Assembly (NCBI GenBank): GCA_023898345.1
Contig: CP060218.1
Location: 868,001-932,000, forward strand
Source of the DNA: Candidatus Woesearchaeota archaeon
Lineage (GTDB): Archaea > Nanobdellota > Nanobdellia > Woesearchaeales > UBA583
DNA: 64,000 nt
Direction of reading: 5' to 3'
Shown: piece after piece, positions 15,095 through 23,845 of the stretch
Numbering within the stretch: the first letter of the stretch is position 1
Layout of the letters: each line of letters starts with the position of its first letter
Translations under genes and position numbers: made by a program
The notes under the pieces: model-generated
What the model was told of the DNA's origin: nothing
Seen by the model: the letters and a program-made list of their open reading frames with translations, nothing else
Databases searched by the model: none

Positions 15095-15310
15095 ATGGCA
15101 GTATCACCAGAACCGATTTTGTTTTATGTCATGTTTTGGACTATACTTGCGATGATGCTTGTACTCATTTATGCATTAAAGCAAGTAATTATGACTCAGC
15201 GCTATATTCAGAATATAGATTCAAATATTGAAAAACTTGTAAAAAAAGTTTTATTGGATGAAGAACGTCTTTTAGAGGATGTTGAACACCCTAAGAAAAA
15301 GAACAAATAA
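15095..15310 (+). CDS. small single-helix membrane protein, hypothetical
   Basis: A 71-residue protein with one N-terminal membrane helix (PILFYVMFWTILAMMLVLIY) and a charged cytoplasmic helix (NIDSNIEKLVKKVLLDEERLLED) ending in KKKNK. The ATG at 15095 sits 26 nt from a TATA box (ATATATAAT); a TTG nine bases earlier is unlikely. The next gene, also membrane-bound, follows after 72 nt on the same strand. Similar one-helix proteins with coiled-coil tails are widespread in small archaeal genomes without known role. Confidence 0.6.
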   Translation: MAVSPEPILFYVMFWTILAMMLVLIYALKQVIMTQRYIQNIDSNIEKLVKKVLLDEERLLEDVEHPKKKNK

Positions 15311-15382
15311 GTTTACGATTTTTTCTTCCTTTTTTGCAGGAGGAGAGGTTTCTTTTGCAATTTGTAGAGTGTGAGATGGTGA

Positions 15383-16264
15383 ATGGCTAGTAGTTGGTTT
15401 GATGTTTTGTTTGATAGCTTTAATCCTTATGCTTTTCTACAATGGCTTCAAGAAAAGGGAATGTATGATTATCTTTTTCCTTTTCTCTTAATTTTTGCTT
15501 TAGTTCATGTTTCTTTATCTTTTTCTTCTCTTTTCAAAAGCAAAAAAACAAAAGAACCACTTAATGCAGTTATTACAGTTATCGCCATCATAGTTGCTTT
15601 TTTTAGTGTCTCTTTTGAGCTTAGTCCAGGATATACGCTCGCAAATACTTTGATGATGCTTTTCCCAAATATCTCTGCTTTGTCTGTTCTGGCACTTATG
15701 TTTTATCTTATAGGGGCAATGCTCGGGAAAAATTACTTTAGAGGACTTTTTTCTCGTGAAATTACATCGTATCTTTTTTTTCTTATTGGTGGCCTTGGAC
15801 TGACAAGTGTTCTTTTTTATCTTGGGATAGCATTTGGCTTTTGGACTTATGATTTGGGAAATCCGGGGAGCTATTGGAATTTCTTTTTCGTTCTTTTATT
15901 TTTAATTCTAGGAGTTGTTTTTATCTTTGTTGGCTTTGAGCTTCGACCTTTTGGAATTATGTTTGTTCTCATTGCCCTGCTTTACATTATAAATGACGGC
16001 GAAGGGGGCGTGTTTAGTTATGTTACAGACCCTATAGTCTTTATTGTCTTTCTTTTTACAATCCTTGTTTCTTGGATGGGTTCCGATCCAGAACAGGAAA
16101 AAAGAATACTTGCTGAAAAACTTCGACGCTCGCACAAAACCATACAAAATGATTATACTGACACGAAAGAGTATGAGTCTAGAATTTATGATGTTGTTGA
16201 TCCCTTATACAAATCTAACCTAAAGAAATGGAAGGAAAAGTATGGGGATGAAGATTGGAAATAA
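15383..16264 (+). CDS. polytopic membrane protein, hypothetical
   Basis: A 293-residue protein with seven or eight predicted membrane helices. The N-terminus is amphipathic (WFDVLFDSFNPYAFLQWLQEKGMYDYLFPFL), helix 2 begins NAVITVIAIIVAFFSV, and the C-terminal 50 residues are soluble and charged (EKRILAEKLRRSHKTIQNDYTDTKEYESR). I recall this arrangement from conserved hypothetical proteins of Woesearchaeota-type genomes but cannot name a family. It has a GGTG just upstream of the ATG and probably shares a transcript with the gene at 15095. Confidence 0.65.
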   Translation: MASSWFDVLFDSFNPYAFLQWLQEKGMYDYLFPFLLIFALVHVSLSFSSLFKSKKTKEPLNAVITVIAIIVAFFSVSFELSPGYTLANTLMMLFPNISALSVLALMFYLIGAMLGKNYFRGLFSREITSYLFFLIGGLGLTSVLFYLGIAFGFWTYDLGNPGSYWNFFFVLLFLILGVVFIFVGFELRPFGIMFVLIALLYIINDGEGGVFSYVTDPIVFIVFLFTILVSWMGSDPEQEKRILAEKLRRSHKTIQNDYTDTKEYESRIYDVVDPLYKSNLKKWKEKYGDEDWK

Positions 16265-16343
16265 GTTTTTTACAGTTTTTACGTTAGCAAGAGAAAAAGT
16301 AAAGTTAACTGATGGTTAAGAAAAAAACTATTTTTCAAAATTC

Positions 16344-17063
16344 TCAGCATTCTCCTTCGTGAATCAATGTTGCTCTTGCAGCATTCATTGTACACGCGTT
16401 TGAGTACGTTTGCGGGTCAGGCATAACTTGGGCGCAGGCCAGTTCTTCCGAACATTCAGGCATTGGTGGCTGTCCACAGACAGGCTCATATACTGCCGTG
16501 CAGTCTCTTTCTTCTTTTCGTTCACATTCTCCTTCATGAATCAATGTTGCTCTTGCAGCGTTCATTGTACACGCGTTTGAGTACGTTTGCGGGTCAGGCA
16601 TAACCTGTATGCAGGCTAGTCCTTCGAGGCATTCAGGCATCGGTGGCTGTCCACAGACAGGCTCATATACTGCCGTGCAGCTTGTTGTTTCATTTTGGTC
16701 CTCACATGCACCATTTTTCATAAAGATTGCTCCTGCATGTTCAAGCTCACAACGGTTGACATACGTAACAGGAACGCTATCACAAGGAGCTTGGATACAT
16801 TCAACTTCTTTAAGTCCACAAACAGGAGAGTAAATTTCAGGACAGGTTTCACTTGGATCTCCAGAATCAGGACACGCCTCAAACTCACAATTAGGGCCAC
16901 TTCTTCCAACTGCAGTCCCGTCCGGACAAATCTTTGCATCGCGTGTACAAACTGATAAGTTGTCCTCTCCTAAAGAGTCCCCATAAAAAGCTTCATCCGT
17001 GCAAGATGCCAGAAAAAAAGCTAAACCTAAGAAGATACTGAGTAAAAATATATTTTTTCTCAT
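16344..17063 (-). CDS. Kazal-domain lipoprotein (putative protease inhibitor)
   Basis: A 239-residue secreted protein with a lipobox-like signal (LGLAFFLASCTDEA), so it is probably lipid-anchored. A short Cys-containing segment (CTRDAKICPDGTAVGR) is followed by three Kazal-type modules, each with C-x-x-x-Y-x-P-V-C-G and a central Y-x-N-x-C. Modules 2 and 3 (AVYEPVCGQPPMPEC, TYSNACTMNAARATLIHEGEC) are nearly identical and are encoded by a 177-bp tandem repeat. Kazal domains inhibit serine proteases; here the target could be host or neighbour proteases, which is inference. The start at 17063 is leaderless relative to a TATA box near 17090; an in-frame upstream ATG at 17087 lies inside that box. 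Confidence 0.82.
   Translation of the reverse strand: MRKNIFLLSIFLGLAFFLASCTDEAFYGDSLGEDNLSVCTRDAKICPDGTAVGRSGPNCEFEACPDSGDPSETCPEIYSPVCGLKEVECIQAPCDSVPVTYVNRCELEHAGAIFMKNGACEDQNETTSCTAVYEPVCGQPPMPECLEGLACIQVMPDPQTYSNACTMNAARATLIHEGECERKEERDCTAVYEPVCGQPPMPECSEELACAQVMPDPQTYSNACTMNAARATLIHEGEC
16348..16701. repeat. 177-bp tandem duplication inside the Kazal gene
   Basis: Two copies, beginning at 16348 and 16525 (CATTCTCCTTC in both), with few differences. The unit is 59 codons, exactly one Kazal module plus linker, so the frame is kept. Confidence 0.75.
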
Positions 17064-17153
17064 AGATTTTTTTATCTTAAAAAACAATTATAGTTATCTT
17101 ATCTCTTTGAAGTAACAACAAGAGACTTTAAAAAAAATATTGTGGATAGACAT

Positions 17154-18554
17154 ATGCAAAAAAAAAGATTCACAAAATCTCTTTTCATATTTAGAAGAGA
17201 TTTACGTCTTGAAGACAATACTGCTCTTTACAAAGCTTTTGAAGAGAGTGAAGAGCTCTGTCTTTTTTTTCTCTTTACTCCAGAACAAATCGAGAAGAAT
17301 CCCTATCGTTCAAACAATGCTTTAGAGTTTCTTTTTGCTTCTCTTTCTGATTTGCAAAAGCGCTTACAAAAAGGAGGAAGAAAACTTCATATTTTCTATG
17401 GAGAAGCCCTCGTTCAGTTGCAAAGTGTATATCAAGAGTATGCATTTGAAGCCGTATTTGTAAATAAGGATTATACTCCTTACAGTAGAGAGCGTGACAA
17501 AAAAATTGAGGATTGGTGTAAAAAAAAAGCTATTCAATTTCAAAGTTTTGATGATACTCTATTAACTGTACCAGAACAAACTTGTAAAAAAGATAAAACT
17601 CCGTATACGGTTTTTACTCCCTATTATCATCACGTGAGAGTCTTTCCCGTTCGAAAACCAATGTATATCTCTTTACCTCACAGTACAAAGGATTTCACAT
17701 TTTCTAAAGAAAAAAACCTCTCGGAACTTGAATTTCTTTTTCTCCCTAATCGCAATGCATTTCTTGCCCTCAAAGGAGGCAGAAAAGAAGGTTTGAAACT
17801 TTTACAAGAAGCTTGGTCTCGCCAAAATTCATACGCAAATGAAAAAGACCTCCCCTTCAAAAATGCGACGACAAAGCTTTCGGCACACCACAAATTTGGG
17901 ACAATCTCCATTCGAGAAACCTATCACTCATTTCTCTCAGAAGTCAAAGATTCAGAAACCTTTCTTCGTCAGTTGTATTGGCGAGATTTTTTTGTGCAGA
18001 TTGCTTATTTCTTTCCTCATGTTTTTGGGCATGCGTTTCATAAAAAATATGATGCTTTGCACTGGGAAAAAAACGAGAAGGCTTTTGAGTTGTGGAAGGA
18101 GGGAAAAACTGGCTTTCCCATTGTCGATGCTGGAATGCGTGAACTAAAAAAAACTGGATTCATGCACAACAGAGTACGAATGATTGCTGCCTCTTTTCTT
18201 GTAAAAGATTTACACATAGACTGGCGTTTAGGAGAAAAATACTTTGCACAACAGCTTATTGATTATGATCCTTGTGTTAATAATGGGTCGTGGCAGTGGG
18301 TTGCATCAACTGGTTGTGACGCTCAGCCTTATTTTCGAATCTTCAATCCCTGGCGCCAACAAGATCGCTTTGACTCGGAATGTTTGTATGTTAAATATTG
18401 GCTTCCTGAACTGGAACATCTTTCTCCTAAAGAGATTCACGCTCTTCACAAACGTTTTCCATTGGAACTTGAATCTGTGTATCCAAAGCCAATAGTGGTT
18501 CACGAAGATGAAGCGCACAAAGCTTTTTCTTTGTATTGTACACTGCAAAAGTAA
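17154..18554 (+). CDS. phrB: deoxyribodipyrimidine photolyase (class I, CPD type)
   Basis: A 466-residue light-driven DNA repair enzyme that splits cyclobutane pyrimidine dimers using FADH-. The N-terminal antenna-binding Rossmann domain starts FIFRRDLRLEDNTAL. The C-terminal FAD domain carries TTKLSAHHKFGTIS, LRQLYWRDFF, GFPIVDAGMREL, HNRVRMIAASFLVKDL and YDPCVNNGSWQWVASTG, all conserved in the family. Length is normal. The ATG at 17154 lies 26 nt from a TATA-like ACTTTAAA; a GTG at 17142 in frame is less likely. Presence suggests life in, or history of, a lit habitat; its family is far commoner in bacteria, so horizontal transfer is plausible. Confidence 0.93.
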   Translation: MQKKRFTKSLFIFRRDLRLEDNTALYKAFEESEELCLFFLFTPEQIEKNPYRSNNALEFLFASLSDLQKRLQKGGRKLHIFYGEALVQLQSVYQEYAFEAVFVNKDYTPYSRERDKKIEDWCKKKAIQFQSFDDTLLTVPEQTCKKDKTPYTVFTPYYHHVRVFPVRKPMYISLPHSTKDFTFSKEKNLSELEFLFLPNRNAFLALKGGRKEGLKLLQEAWSRQNSYANEKDLPFKNATTKLSAHHKFGTISIRETYHSFLSEVKDSETFLRQLYWRDFFVQIAYFFPHVFGHAFHKKYDALHWEKNEKAFELWKEGKTGFPIVDAGMRELKKTGFMHNRVRMIAASFLVKDLHIDWRLGEKYFAQQLIDYDPCVNNGSWQWVASTGCDAQPYFRIFNPWRQQDRFDSECLYVKYWLPELEHLSPKEIHALHKRFPLELESVYPKPIVVHEDEAHKAFSLYCTLQK

Positions 18555-18622
18555 TTCCTTAGCTGGGTATTATACTCCGCATCTCTGCTCCGATTGAGAT
18601 AGGCATATTTTAGCGATTTCTT
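18553..18622 (-). repeat. interspersed repeat family 1, inverted copy
   Basis: Reverse complement begins GTAAAGAAATCGCTAAAATA and ends AGTATAATACCCAGCTAAGG. It closely matches the 34316 copy without its insertion. It starts at the photolyase stop. Confidence 0.75.
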
Positions 18623-18689
18623 TACTTCGGGGAGACCTGTTTAAAATTACTTTTTCGTGACAAAATACCTTAAATCAAAACTTTTTTAG

Positions 18690-18717
18690 CTGGAATTAAT
18701 TTTGATGTGCGGTATAC
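18690..18717. repeat. 28-nt interspersed repeat, copy 2
   Basis: CTGGAATTAATTTTGATGTG plus CGGTATAC; matches 2616-2643 in inverse orientation with one mismatch. Lies 67 nt after a family 1 repeat. Confidence 0.6.
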
Positions 18718-18738
18718 AAAATGGTGTGAAACATTTTA

Positions 18739-18758
18739 TTAGTTAATATATTAACTAA
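18739..18758. promoter_or_regulatory. perfect 20-bp palindrome upstream of the RND pump gene
   Basis: TTAGTTAATATATTAACTAA is self-complementary over all 20 bases and ends 38 bases before the ATG, just upstream of a weak TATA-like stretch. This is where an archaeal repressor or activator would bind (over or next to the BRE). Likely an operator for the transporter below. Confidence 0.5.
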
Positions 18759-18796
18759 GCGATAACTTTAAGAATACTTGAGAGCCCCATTTGCAT

Positions 18797-20917
18797 ATGA
18801 TTGATGCTTGGGTCCGATTTATTTCAAAGTACTCACGATTTTTACTTATCATTGTTTTTTTCTTTGTTTTGTTAGCCAGTTTTGTTGCAGTGAATTTGAA
18901 AATTGATCCTGATTTTGGAACTCTTGTTTCGCCAGAATCTGTTTTTAACACAAACGATCGCATTTTGAATAATGCCTTTGAAACAAATGATGCCTTTCTT
19001 ATTTTGCTAAAGCTTGATGAAAGTACAACATTAAAAAGTGCTGTGACAAGTATGAATGATTCACGAGTTCAGGACTATGTGCAAGTGCTGACTACAACCT
19101 TGAAAGAGAGTCAATATGTAACTGGAGTTTCACAAGTCCAATACTCTGAAGATATGAGGTATGCACGTGTTCTTGTTTCTCTCTCGACTCCAAAAAAGCT
19201 TGGCAGTACAAATGAAGTGAAAAGTGAGTTGGATTATTTAGTTCAAGAAGCAGGGGGAGTTCCAGGCGTCACAGTACTTGTTACAGGAATGCCAGTTCTC
19301 ATAAATCAAGTCTCAACTCTTTTAATTACAGATAACCTTAACACCATTCTCATAACCTTTGTCTTCATTTTTATTATATTATTCTGGTACTCAAGAAATC
19401 TTACTTTTACACTTATTACTATTGCAATCCCTATAATCTCGCTGATTTTTCTTGCAGCCCTTATGGTGTGGCTTTCCATTAGTGTAACAATAACTCTGGC
19501 AGCAGTAGGCGTTCTCATGCTTGGTCTTGGGGCAGATTATGCAATTCACACTGCAGTTCATTACAAACACGCTCGCCACGAGCACGAATCCCATAAAAAA
19601 GCTATGTTCCATACCTTGTCTGATCTAAAAACGCCAATTACTGCTTCGTTCATAACTACACTTGCAGGATTTGGAGCTCTCATTTTCGGAGTTTCTCCAA
19701 GTTCTCAGGCCCAAGGGAAAGTTTTAGCTTTGGGAATTTCTGTTATTTATCTTTGTTCATTTCTTATCTTTCCTCTCCTTCTCAGCGCTTTTCATAAGAA
19801 ATTAGATTTTCGTCCAAACAAAACCTTTGATAAAATTATTTCATTTATGACAAAGCTTGCCATATACCAGGCACACAAAGCAAAAACGGTTTTGACCATT
19901 CTTTTTCTTCTCACACTTGTGATGATGTACGGAGCGAGCAAGGTGGCCTTCTCTACAAGCAATAGTAATTGGATTCCAGAAAGCGATCCCATTGCTTCGT
20001 CGTTTAGGGAAATTAGTGCCGTGTACGGAAATGTCGATTCCATTACTTTACTGATAACAGCAACAAAAGGGGATCTTCGTAATGTTCAAACACAAAGAGA
20101 TGTTGAAATTCTCAAAAGTGCAATTGAAGGAATCCCAAACGTTGATTTGGTAAGTTCTCCTTATGATGGAATTCCTTATGATACTGCTGTGCTCTACGAT
20201 GCCATCACAAACAACCAAACTCTACGTTCACAATTCAACTATGACTATACCTTAACAACAATAACGATCTCCTCCGAAAACCTTGATCAAGATGAAGCAG
20301 GAAAATCAAAGGTATTTCAGGAAGTGAAAAAACTTGTTGAAATGTACCCTGTTCATAATGCTGACATTTCCTATTATGGAGATGTTGTTCGTTTTGACGA
20401 GCTTGGGGATAGTCTGCAAAGGGACGCCGGAGTCACAACAGTTCTCGGACTCGGACTCGTTTTTTTTGTCGCTGCTGCAATTTATGCCTCTCTAATGGTT
20501 GGCGTTTTATCTCTTATTCCCATTATCATTGCAGTGATCTGGGCAATTGGACTAATGGGATTTTTCAATATTCCCTTTACTTCGCTTTCAACAGGAATTA
20601 TTTCCTTAGTCCTTGGAGTAGGAGTTGATTTTTCCATTCATCTTGTTGATAGTATCAAAAAATATCTTTCACGAGGAAAACAGATTGAAGAAGCAATTAT
20701 TAAGACACTTGAAGGCTCAGGCTCTGCAATTTTACTCTCTTCATTGACGACCTTTGTGGGTTTTATGGCACTCACCTTTGCAGTTCTCCTTGGAACAAGA
20801 AGACTTGGACTGGCCCTTGCAGTTTCTATTGTTGCTGTGTTCATAGTTTCTATTTCCCTAGTGCCTGCTCTAATGAGTCTCACAACAAGAAAGAAGGCAA
20901 AAACAATATCACCATAA
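18797..20917 (+). CDS. RND superfamily exporter (MMPL/HAE3-type)
   Basis: A 706-residue protein with the duplicated RND layout: helix 1 (FLLIIVFFFVLLASFVAVNL), an extracytoplasmic loop of about 150 residues, then five helices including GVLMLGLGADYAIH; the second half repeats this with ALIVLGVGVDFSIH-like GVGVDFSIHL. The G-x-D-Y/F motifs in helix 4 of each half are proton-relay or sterol-sensing-type signatures of the HAE3/MMPL families, which export lipids or hydrophobic compounds. The next gene, a secreted beta-domain protein, follows after 3 nt and may act as its partner. The ATG at 18797 is preferred over a TTG at 18791. Confidence 0.88.
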   Translation: MIDAWVRFISKYSRFLLIIVFFFVLLASFVAVNLKIDPDFGTLVSPESVFNTNDRILNNAFETNDAFLILLKLDESTTLKSAVTSMNDSRVQDYVQVLTTTLKESQYVTGVSQVQYSEDMRYARVLVSLSTPKKLGSTNEVKSELDYLVQEAGGVPGVTVLVTGMPVLINQVSTLLITDNLNTILITFVFIFIILFWYSRNLTFTLITIAIPIISLIFLAALMVWLSISVTITLAAVGVLMLGLGADYAIHTAVHYKHARHEHESHKKAMFHTLSDLKTPITASFITTLAGFGALIFGVSPSSQAQGKVLALGISVIYLCSFLIFPLLLSAFHKKLDFRPNKTFDKIISFMTKLAIYQAHKAKTVLTILFLLTLVMMYGASKVAFSTSNSNWIPESDPIASSFREISAVYGNVDSITLLITATKGDLRNVQTQRDVEILKSAIEGIPNVDLVSSPYDGIPYDTAVLYDAITNNQTLRSQFNYDYTLTTITISSENLDQDEAGKSKVFQEVKKLVEMYPVHNADISYYGDVVRFDELGDSLQRDAGVTTVLGLGLVFFVAAAIYASLMVGVLSLIPIIIAVIWAIGLMGFFNIPFTSLSTGIISLVLGVGVDFSIHLVDSIKKYLSRGKQIEEAIIKTLEGSGSAILLSSLTTFVGFMALTFAVLLGTRRLGLALAVSIVAVFIVSISLVPALMSLTTRKKAKTISP

Positions 20918-20920
20918 AAA

Positions 20921-22153
20921 ATGAAATCTTTTAAACATCATGCGCAAAATCTTGCATATCTTCTCTTGCTCTTTGGATTTTTTTCAATAGCTTCTCTTAG
21001 CGTGAGTGCTGTGCAAGTTGAATTGGTAAAAACGGACCCAGCTCCCGTCCTTGCTGGCGATTATGCAGACATTACCTTAAGGGTCACTAACACTGATCTT
21101 GATAATGTCAAAAATTTTGAGGCTAGTATTTCAGGAACGCCTTTCATTTTGCCACTTAATGACAACAAATTTAGTTTGTCAGTCTTGCAAGCGGGAGAGA
21201 GTGCAACGAAAACTCTGAGAGTGTATTTTTCTGAGGATCTTCCTCAAGGAACAGTTCGCTTGCCGATTCTGCTTTCATATGAGAGCACGACGACAAAGCA
21301 GTATGTTGACGTTTTTGTCGAAGATGCAGCATCTTTGCCAGACTTGAGAATAGGAACTGTTCGTTCTACTCCGTCGGAATTGCTTCCTGATTCTGATGAT
21401 AATGATCTTGAACTTGTTCTTCAAAATCTTGGCGACAGAGATGCAACATTGGTTTCAGCTAGTCTTGTTACGGATGAGAGTCTGATTAAGCCTTCTTTTT
21501 CGTATAGTTTTGAAGATGCTGTTTCTCAGATTGCAAATGGAGAGGAAGCGAGTTTGTCCTTTGCTGTCGATGTCGACAAAAATGCAAGAGGAGAAATTCC
21601 TGCTCAACTTAAGCTTCGTTATCGAGCTGAAAAAGCTATTGGCAACAGTTATGACACGTACGAAAAAGTTCTGAATTTTACGATTGATGTTGCTGATGCC
21701 CCTTATCTTGAAGTCGTCTCTGTAAAGCCTTTGTCGTCTTTTGAAGTTGGAAGTTCTGACAACAAAATTGAGCTTACTATTAAGAACGTTGGAGAGGAAG
21801 ATGCTCGCGAGGTGAGAGTTCGTGCAGTTCCTGATGCTTCCTACCCTTTTTCGTATGAACAGACGACAGAGTATGTGGCTTCAAAGATTAAAGCTGGCGA
21901 GACAGCAACACTTGTCTTTACAGTTGAAGTTCTCAGTTCTGCTGAAGTGAGAGAGTATCCAACAACTCTTCTTTTGGAAAGTCTTATGGATGAGACTCGT
22001 TACACGCAGGAGGGAAGTATGGACATTGCTGTGAAAGCTGGGAAACAAAGTAGCAACACGCAAATTGGCGGGCTTGTTCTGGCATTTATTGTGATTGTCT
22101 CTGTCGTCCTTGGCGCTATGCGGTATTTGGGCGCAAAGAAAAAGTCAAAATAA
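20921..22153 (+). CDS. secreted membrane-anchored protein with CARDB/COG1361-like domains
   Basis: A 410-residue protein with a signal peptide (to about residue 30, SIASLSVSAVQVE), three beta-sandwich domains of the COG1361 S-layer/CARDB kind (PAPVLAGDYADITLRVTN; DLELVLQNLGDRDATLVS; IELTIKNVGEEDAREVRV), and a C-terminal membrane helix (LVLAFIVIVSVVLGAMRYLG) with a KKKSK stop-transfer. Such proteins are often encoded beside RND or ABC exporters in archaea and may form the outer part of the complex. It begins 3 nt after the transporter stop, so the two are surely co-transcribed. Confidence 0.8.
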   Translation: MKSFKHHAQNLAYLLLLFGFFSIASLSVSAVQVELVKTDPAPVLAGDYADITLRVTNTDLDNVKNFEASISGTPFILPLNDNKFSLSVLQAGESATKTLRVYFSEDLPQGTVRLPILLSYESTTTKQYVDVFVEDAASLPDLRIGTVRSTPSELLPDSDDNDLELVLQNLGDRDATLVSASLVTDESLIKPSFSYSFEDAVSQIANGEEASLSFAVDVDKNARGEIPAQLKLRYRAEKAIGNSYDTYEKVLNFTIDVADAPYLEVVSVKPLSSFEVGSSDNKIELTIKNVGEEDAREVRVRAVPDASYPFSYEQTTEYVASKIKAGETATLVFTVEVLSSAEVREYPTTLLLESLMDETRYTQEGSMDIAVKAGKQSSNTQIGGLVLAFIVIVSVVLGAMRYLGAKKKSK

Positions 22154-22160
22154 TTTTTTT

Positions 22161-22219
22161 TATTCCTTGGGGTATTATGCTCCGATTGGAATGGGTACAT
22201 TTTAGGAGATTTCTTTACT
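22161..22219 (-). repeat. interspersed repeat family 1, short inverted copy
   Basis: Reverse complement reads AGTAAAGAAATCTCCTAAAA, then an ATCGGAGCATAATACCCC core and AAGGAAT. It lacks about 10 nt in the middle compared with the other copies. Confidence 0.65.
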
Positions 22220-22266
22220 ACTTCTAATAACGTATTGTCAGTAGAAAAAATAAATCTAAAGAAGTT

Positions 22267-22644
22267 TTAGGCAAGCATATAATACGTGTTTATAGCAACG
22301 AGTCTTTGCTCTCCAGTATCATCGTAAGTTATATGCACCCCATAAAGAGAAAACTCTCTGGTATGATGGGGAGGAGTATAGATTTGCTTTCCTACCTCTC
22401 CAGTTATGGAGAGGAGGATAGAGAGAGTTCTGTCTTTGCTCTGAAGTATGCCTTCAAGAGAAAGGAGGGGTTGGCGTGGCGGTATGACTAGTCTCACTTC
22501 TTCTGGAATCATTGCACAAGTAAGAACACTTCCTGTCTCATGAATTTCCCTAATTTTTTTTGCATACTCGGCCAAACTAGTAAAGGAAACCTCTCGTGGT
22601 GTACCAAATAAATATTCCATAATGGGCCTTCTTCTTATTTCCAT
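22267..22644 (-). CDS. hypothetical protein
   Basis: A 125-residue soluble protein with no recognised domain: a helical N-terminal part (VSFTSLAEYAKKIREIHETG), then a beta-rich part (LSILLSITGEVGKQIYTPPHH, FSLYGVHITYDDTGEQRLVAINTY). A TATA box (AAATATAAAG on the plus strand at 22668-22677) is about 28 nt from the ATG at 22644. It stands alone between convergent and same-strand neighbours. Confidence 0.6.
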   Translation of the reverse strand: MEIRRRPIMEYLFGTPREVSFTSLAEYAKKIREIHETGSVLTCAMIPEEVRLVIPPRQPLLSLEGILQSKDRTLSILLSITGEVGKQIYTPPHHTREFSLYGVHITYDDTGEQRLVAINTYYMLA

Positions 22645-22699
22645 GTTCCAGATGGAAATCTTCTTTGAAATATAAAGCTTCTTGGAGAGAGGGAGGAGT

Positions 22700-23827
22700 T
22701 TACATCATTCCCAACATCATTGCGACAAGCATTCCAACTCCTAAGAGAAGAATAATAATGCCTGCTATGAGGTGCAGAGTTCGCAGTCTATTTTTTCTTA
22801 ACTTTTCAGCTTTGTCTGTCGTTGTGTACCCGAAATAAATTCCAAGGGTTATGAGTATCATAGGAAGGACGAAGATAAAATTGTAAAGGAGCAGGAGAAG
22901 TATTGCGTAGTTTTGTGTTGTTGATTTTGCAAGCAAACCTAGGATGACAATGTATGGCCCGGATGTGCAAGGAAGAAGAAACATGCTGACAAGAAATCCA
23001 ATTCCAAAGGCCCCCGGGATTGAGGTTACTCCTTGGATGAGTGACTTCATTTTTGGTCGCCATTTTCTTGGAACTTCCATGACAAACCATTTTCCGTACC
23101 AAAGGTAGTCTTTGAGATTGAAAAGTCCGATGATAATTGCTAGAATTGCGACAACAAAATAAAAACTGTGGCTGAGGCCTGCTGCTTGTATTGCAGAGTA
23201 TAGTCCTAGTCCCATAAGGAAATAAGAGATGAAGATTGAAGCTGAAAATGCAAATCCTGAAAGAAGTGCTTTTTTTCTGTTTCTTGAAATAAGTACAGTT
23301 GACATGAGAAGGATGAGAACGGCAAAGGCGCAGGGATTGATGGCGTCAACCAATGCTGCTAATATTACTGCTGGAATAGTTAGATCTTTTGTTAGAGTGT
23401 TGTCTTGTTCTATGTTTTTTTTGTTAAGGGGACTTTCACAGCCTTTCTCAGAGCAGTCCTTAATTTTTTTGTCGATTGTTTTTGCAATGGAATCACTAAA
23501 GCCTATGATAACTTCGTCGTCAATGAAGATTGTTGGAACTCCGCCCAGTTCTTTTCCGTAGGCTTTTGAAAGATTTTCTAGGAGTTCTCTTTCTGTCGCA
23601 TTAAAATACACTTCATGTTTTGAGATGAGAAGATTTGGGTAAAGTTCTTTTTCGGTTTGCAGAAATTCTAGGGCTTTTTCACAATGTGAACATCCTTGTC
23701 CGTAAAAAATGTATAGGGGAATCGTATTGTCGTCTGTTGTCTGTGCGTAACTTGAAGTTAGGCTAAAGAGCAAGAGAAGCAGTGTGCTTACTGAAAGAAT
23801 GAATTTGGAAATAGTATTTTTTGTCAT
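22700..23827 (-). CDS. CcdA/DsbD-like membrane protein with N-terminal thioredoxin-like domain
   Basis: A 375-residue fusion. After a signal peptide (residues 1-28) comes a thioredoxin/glutaredoxin-like domain (about 35-125) with the redox pair in YGQGCSHCEKAL (Cys 46 and 49) and the cis-Pro loop GGVPTIFIDDE. A linker with two more cysteines (KDCSEKGCES) leads to a six-helix CcdA domain with its two membrane cysteines in DAINPCAFAVL and LLPCTSGPYIVILGLL. Such proteins carry electrons across the membrane to reduce extracytoplasmic disulfides. That fits an organism whose secretome here is rich in cysteines. The gene begins 18 nt after the small Cys/His-rich ORF. Confidence 0.85.
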   Translation of the reverse strand: MTKNTISKFILSVSTLLLLLFSLTSSYAQTTDDNTIPLYIFYGQGCSHCEKALEFLQTEKELYPNLLISKHEVYFNATERELLENLSKAYGKELGGVPTIFIDDEVIIGFSDSIAKTIDKKIKDCSEKGCESPLNKKNIEQDNTLTKDLTIPAVILAALVDAINPCAFAVLILLMSTVLISRNRKKALLSGFAFSASIFISYFLMGLGLYSAIQAAGLSHSFYFVVAILAIIIGLFNLKDYLWYGKWFVMEVPRKWRPKMKSLIQGVTSIPGAFGIGFLVSMFLLPCTSGPYIVILGLLAKSTTQNYAILLLLLYNFIFVLPMILITLGIYFGYTTTDKAEKLRKNRLRTLHLIAGIIILLLGVGMLVAMMLGMM

Positions 23828-23845
23828 TTGATATTGTGGAGAGTG

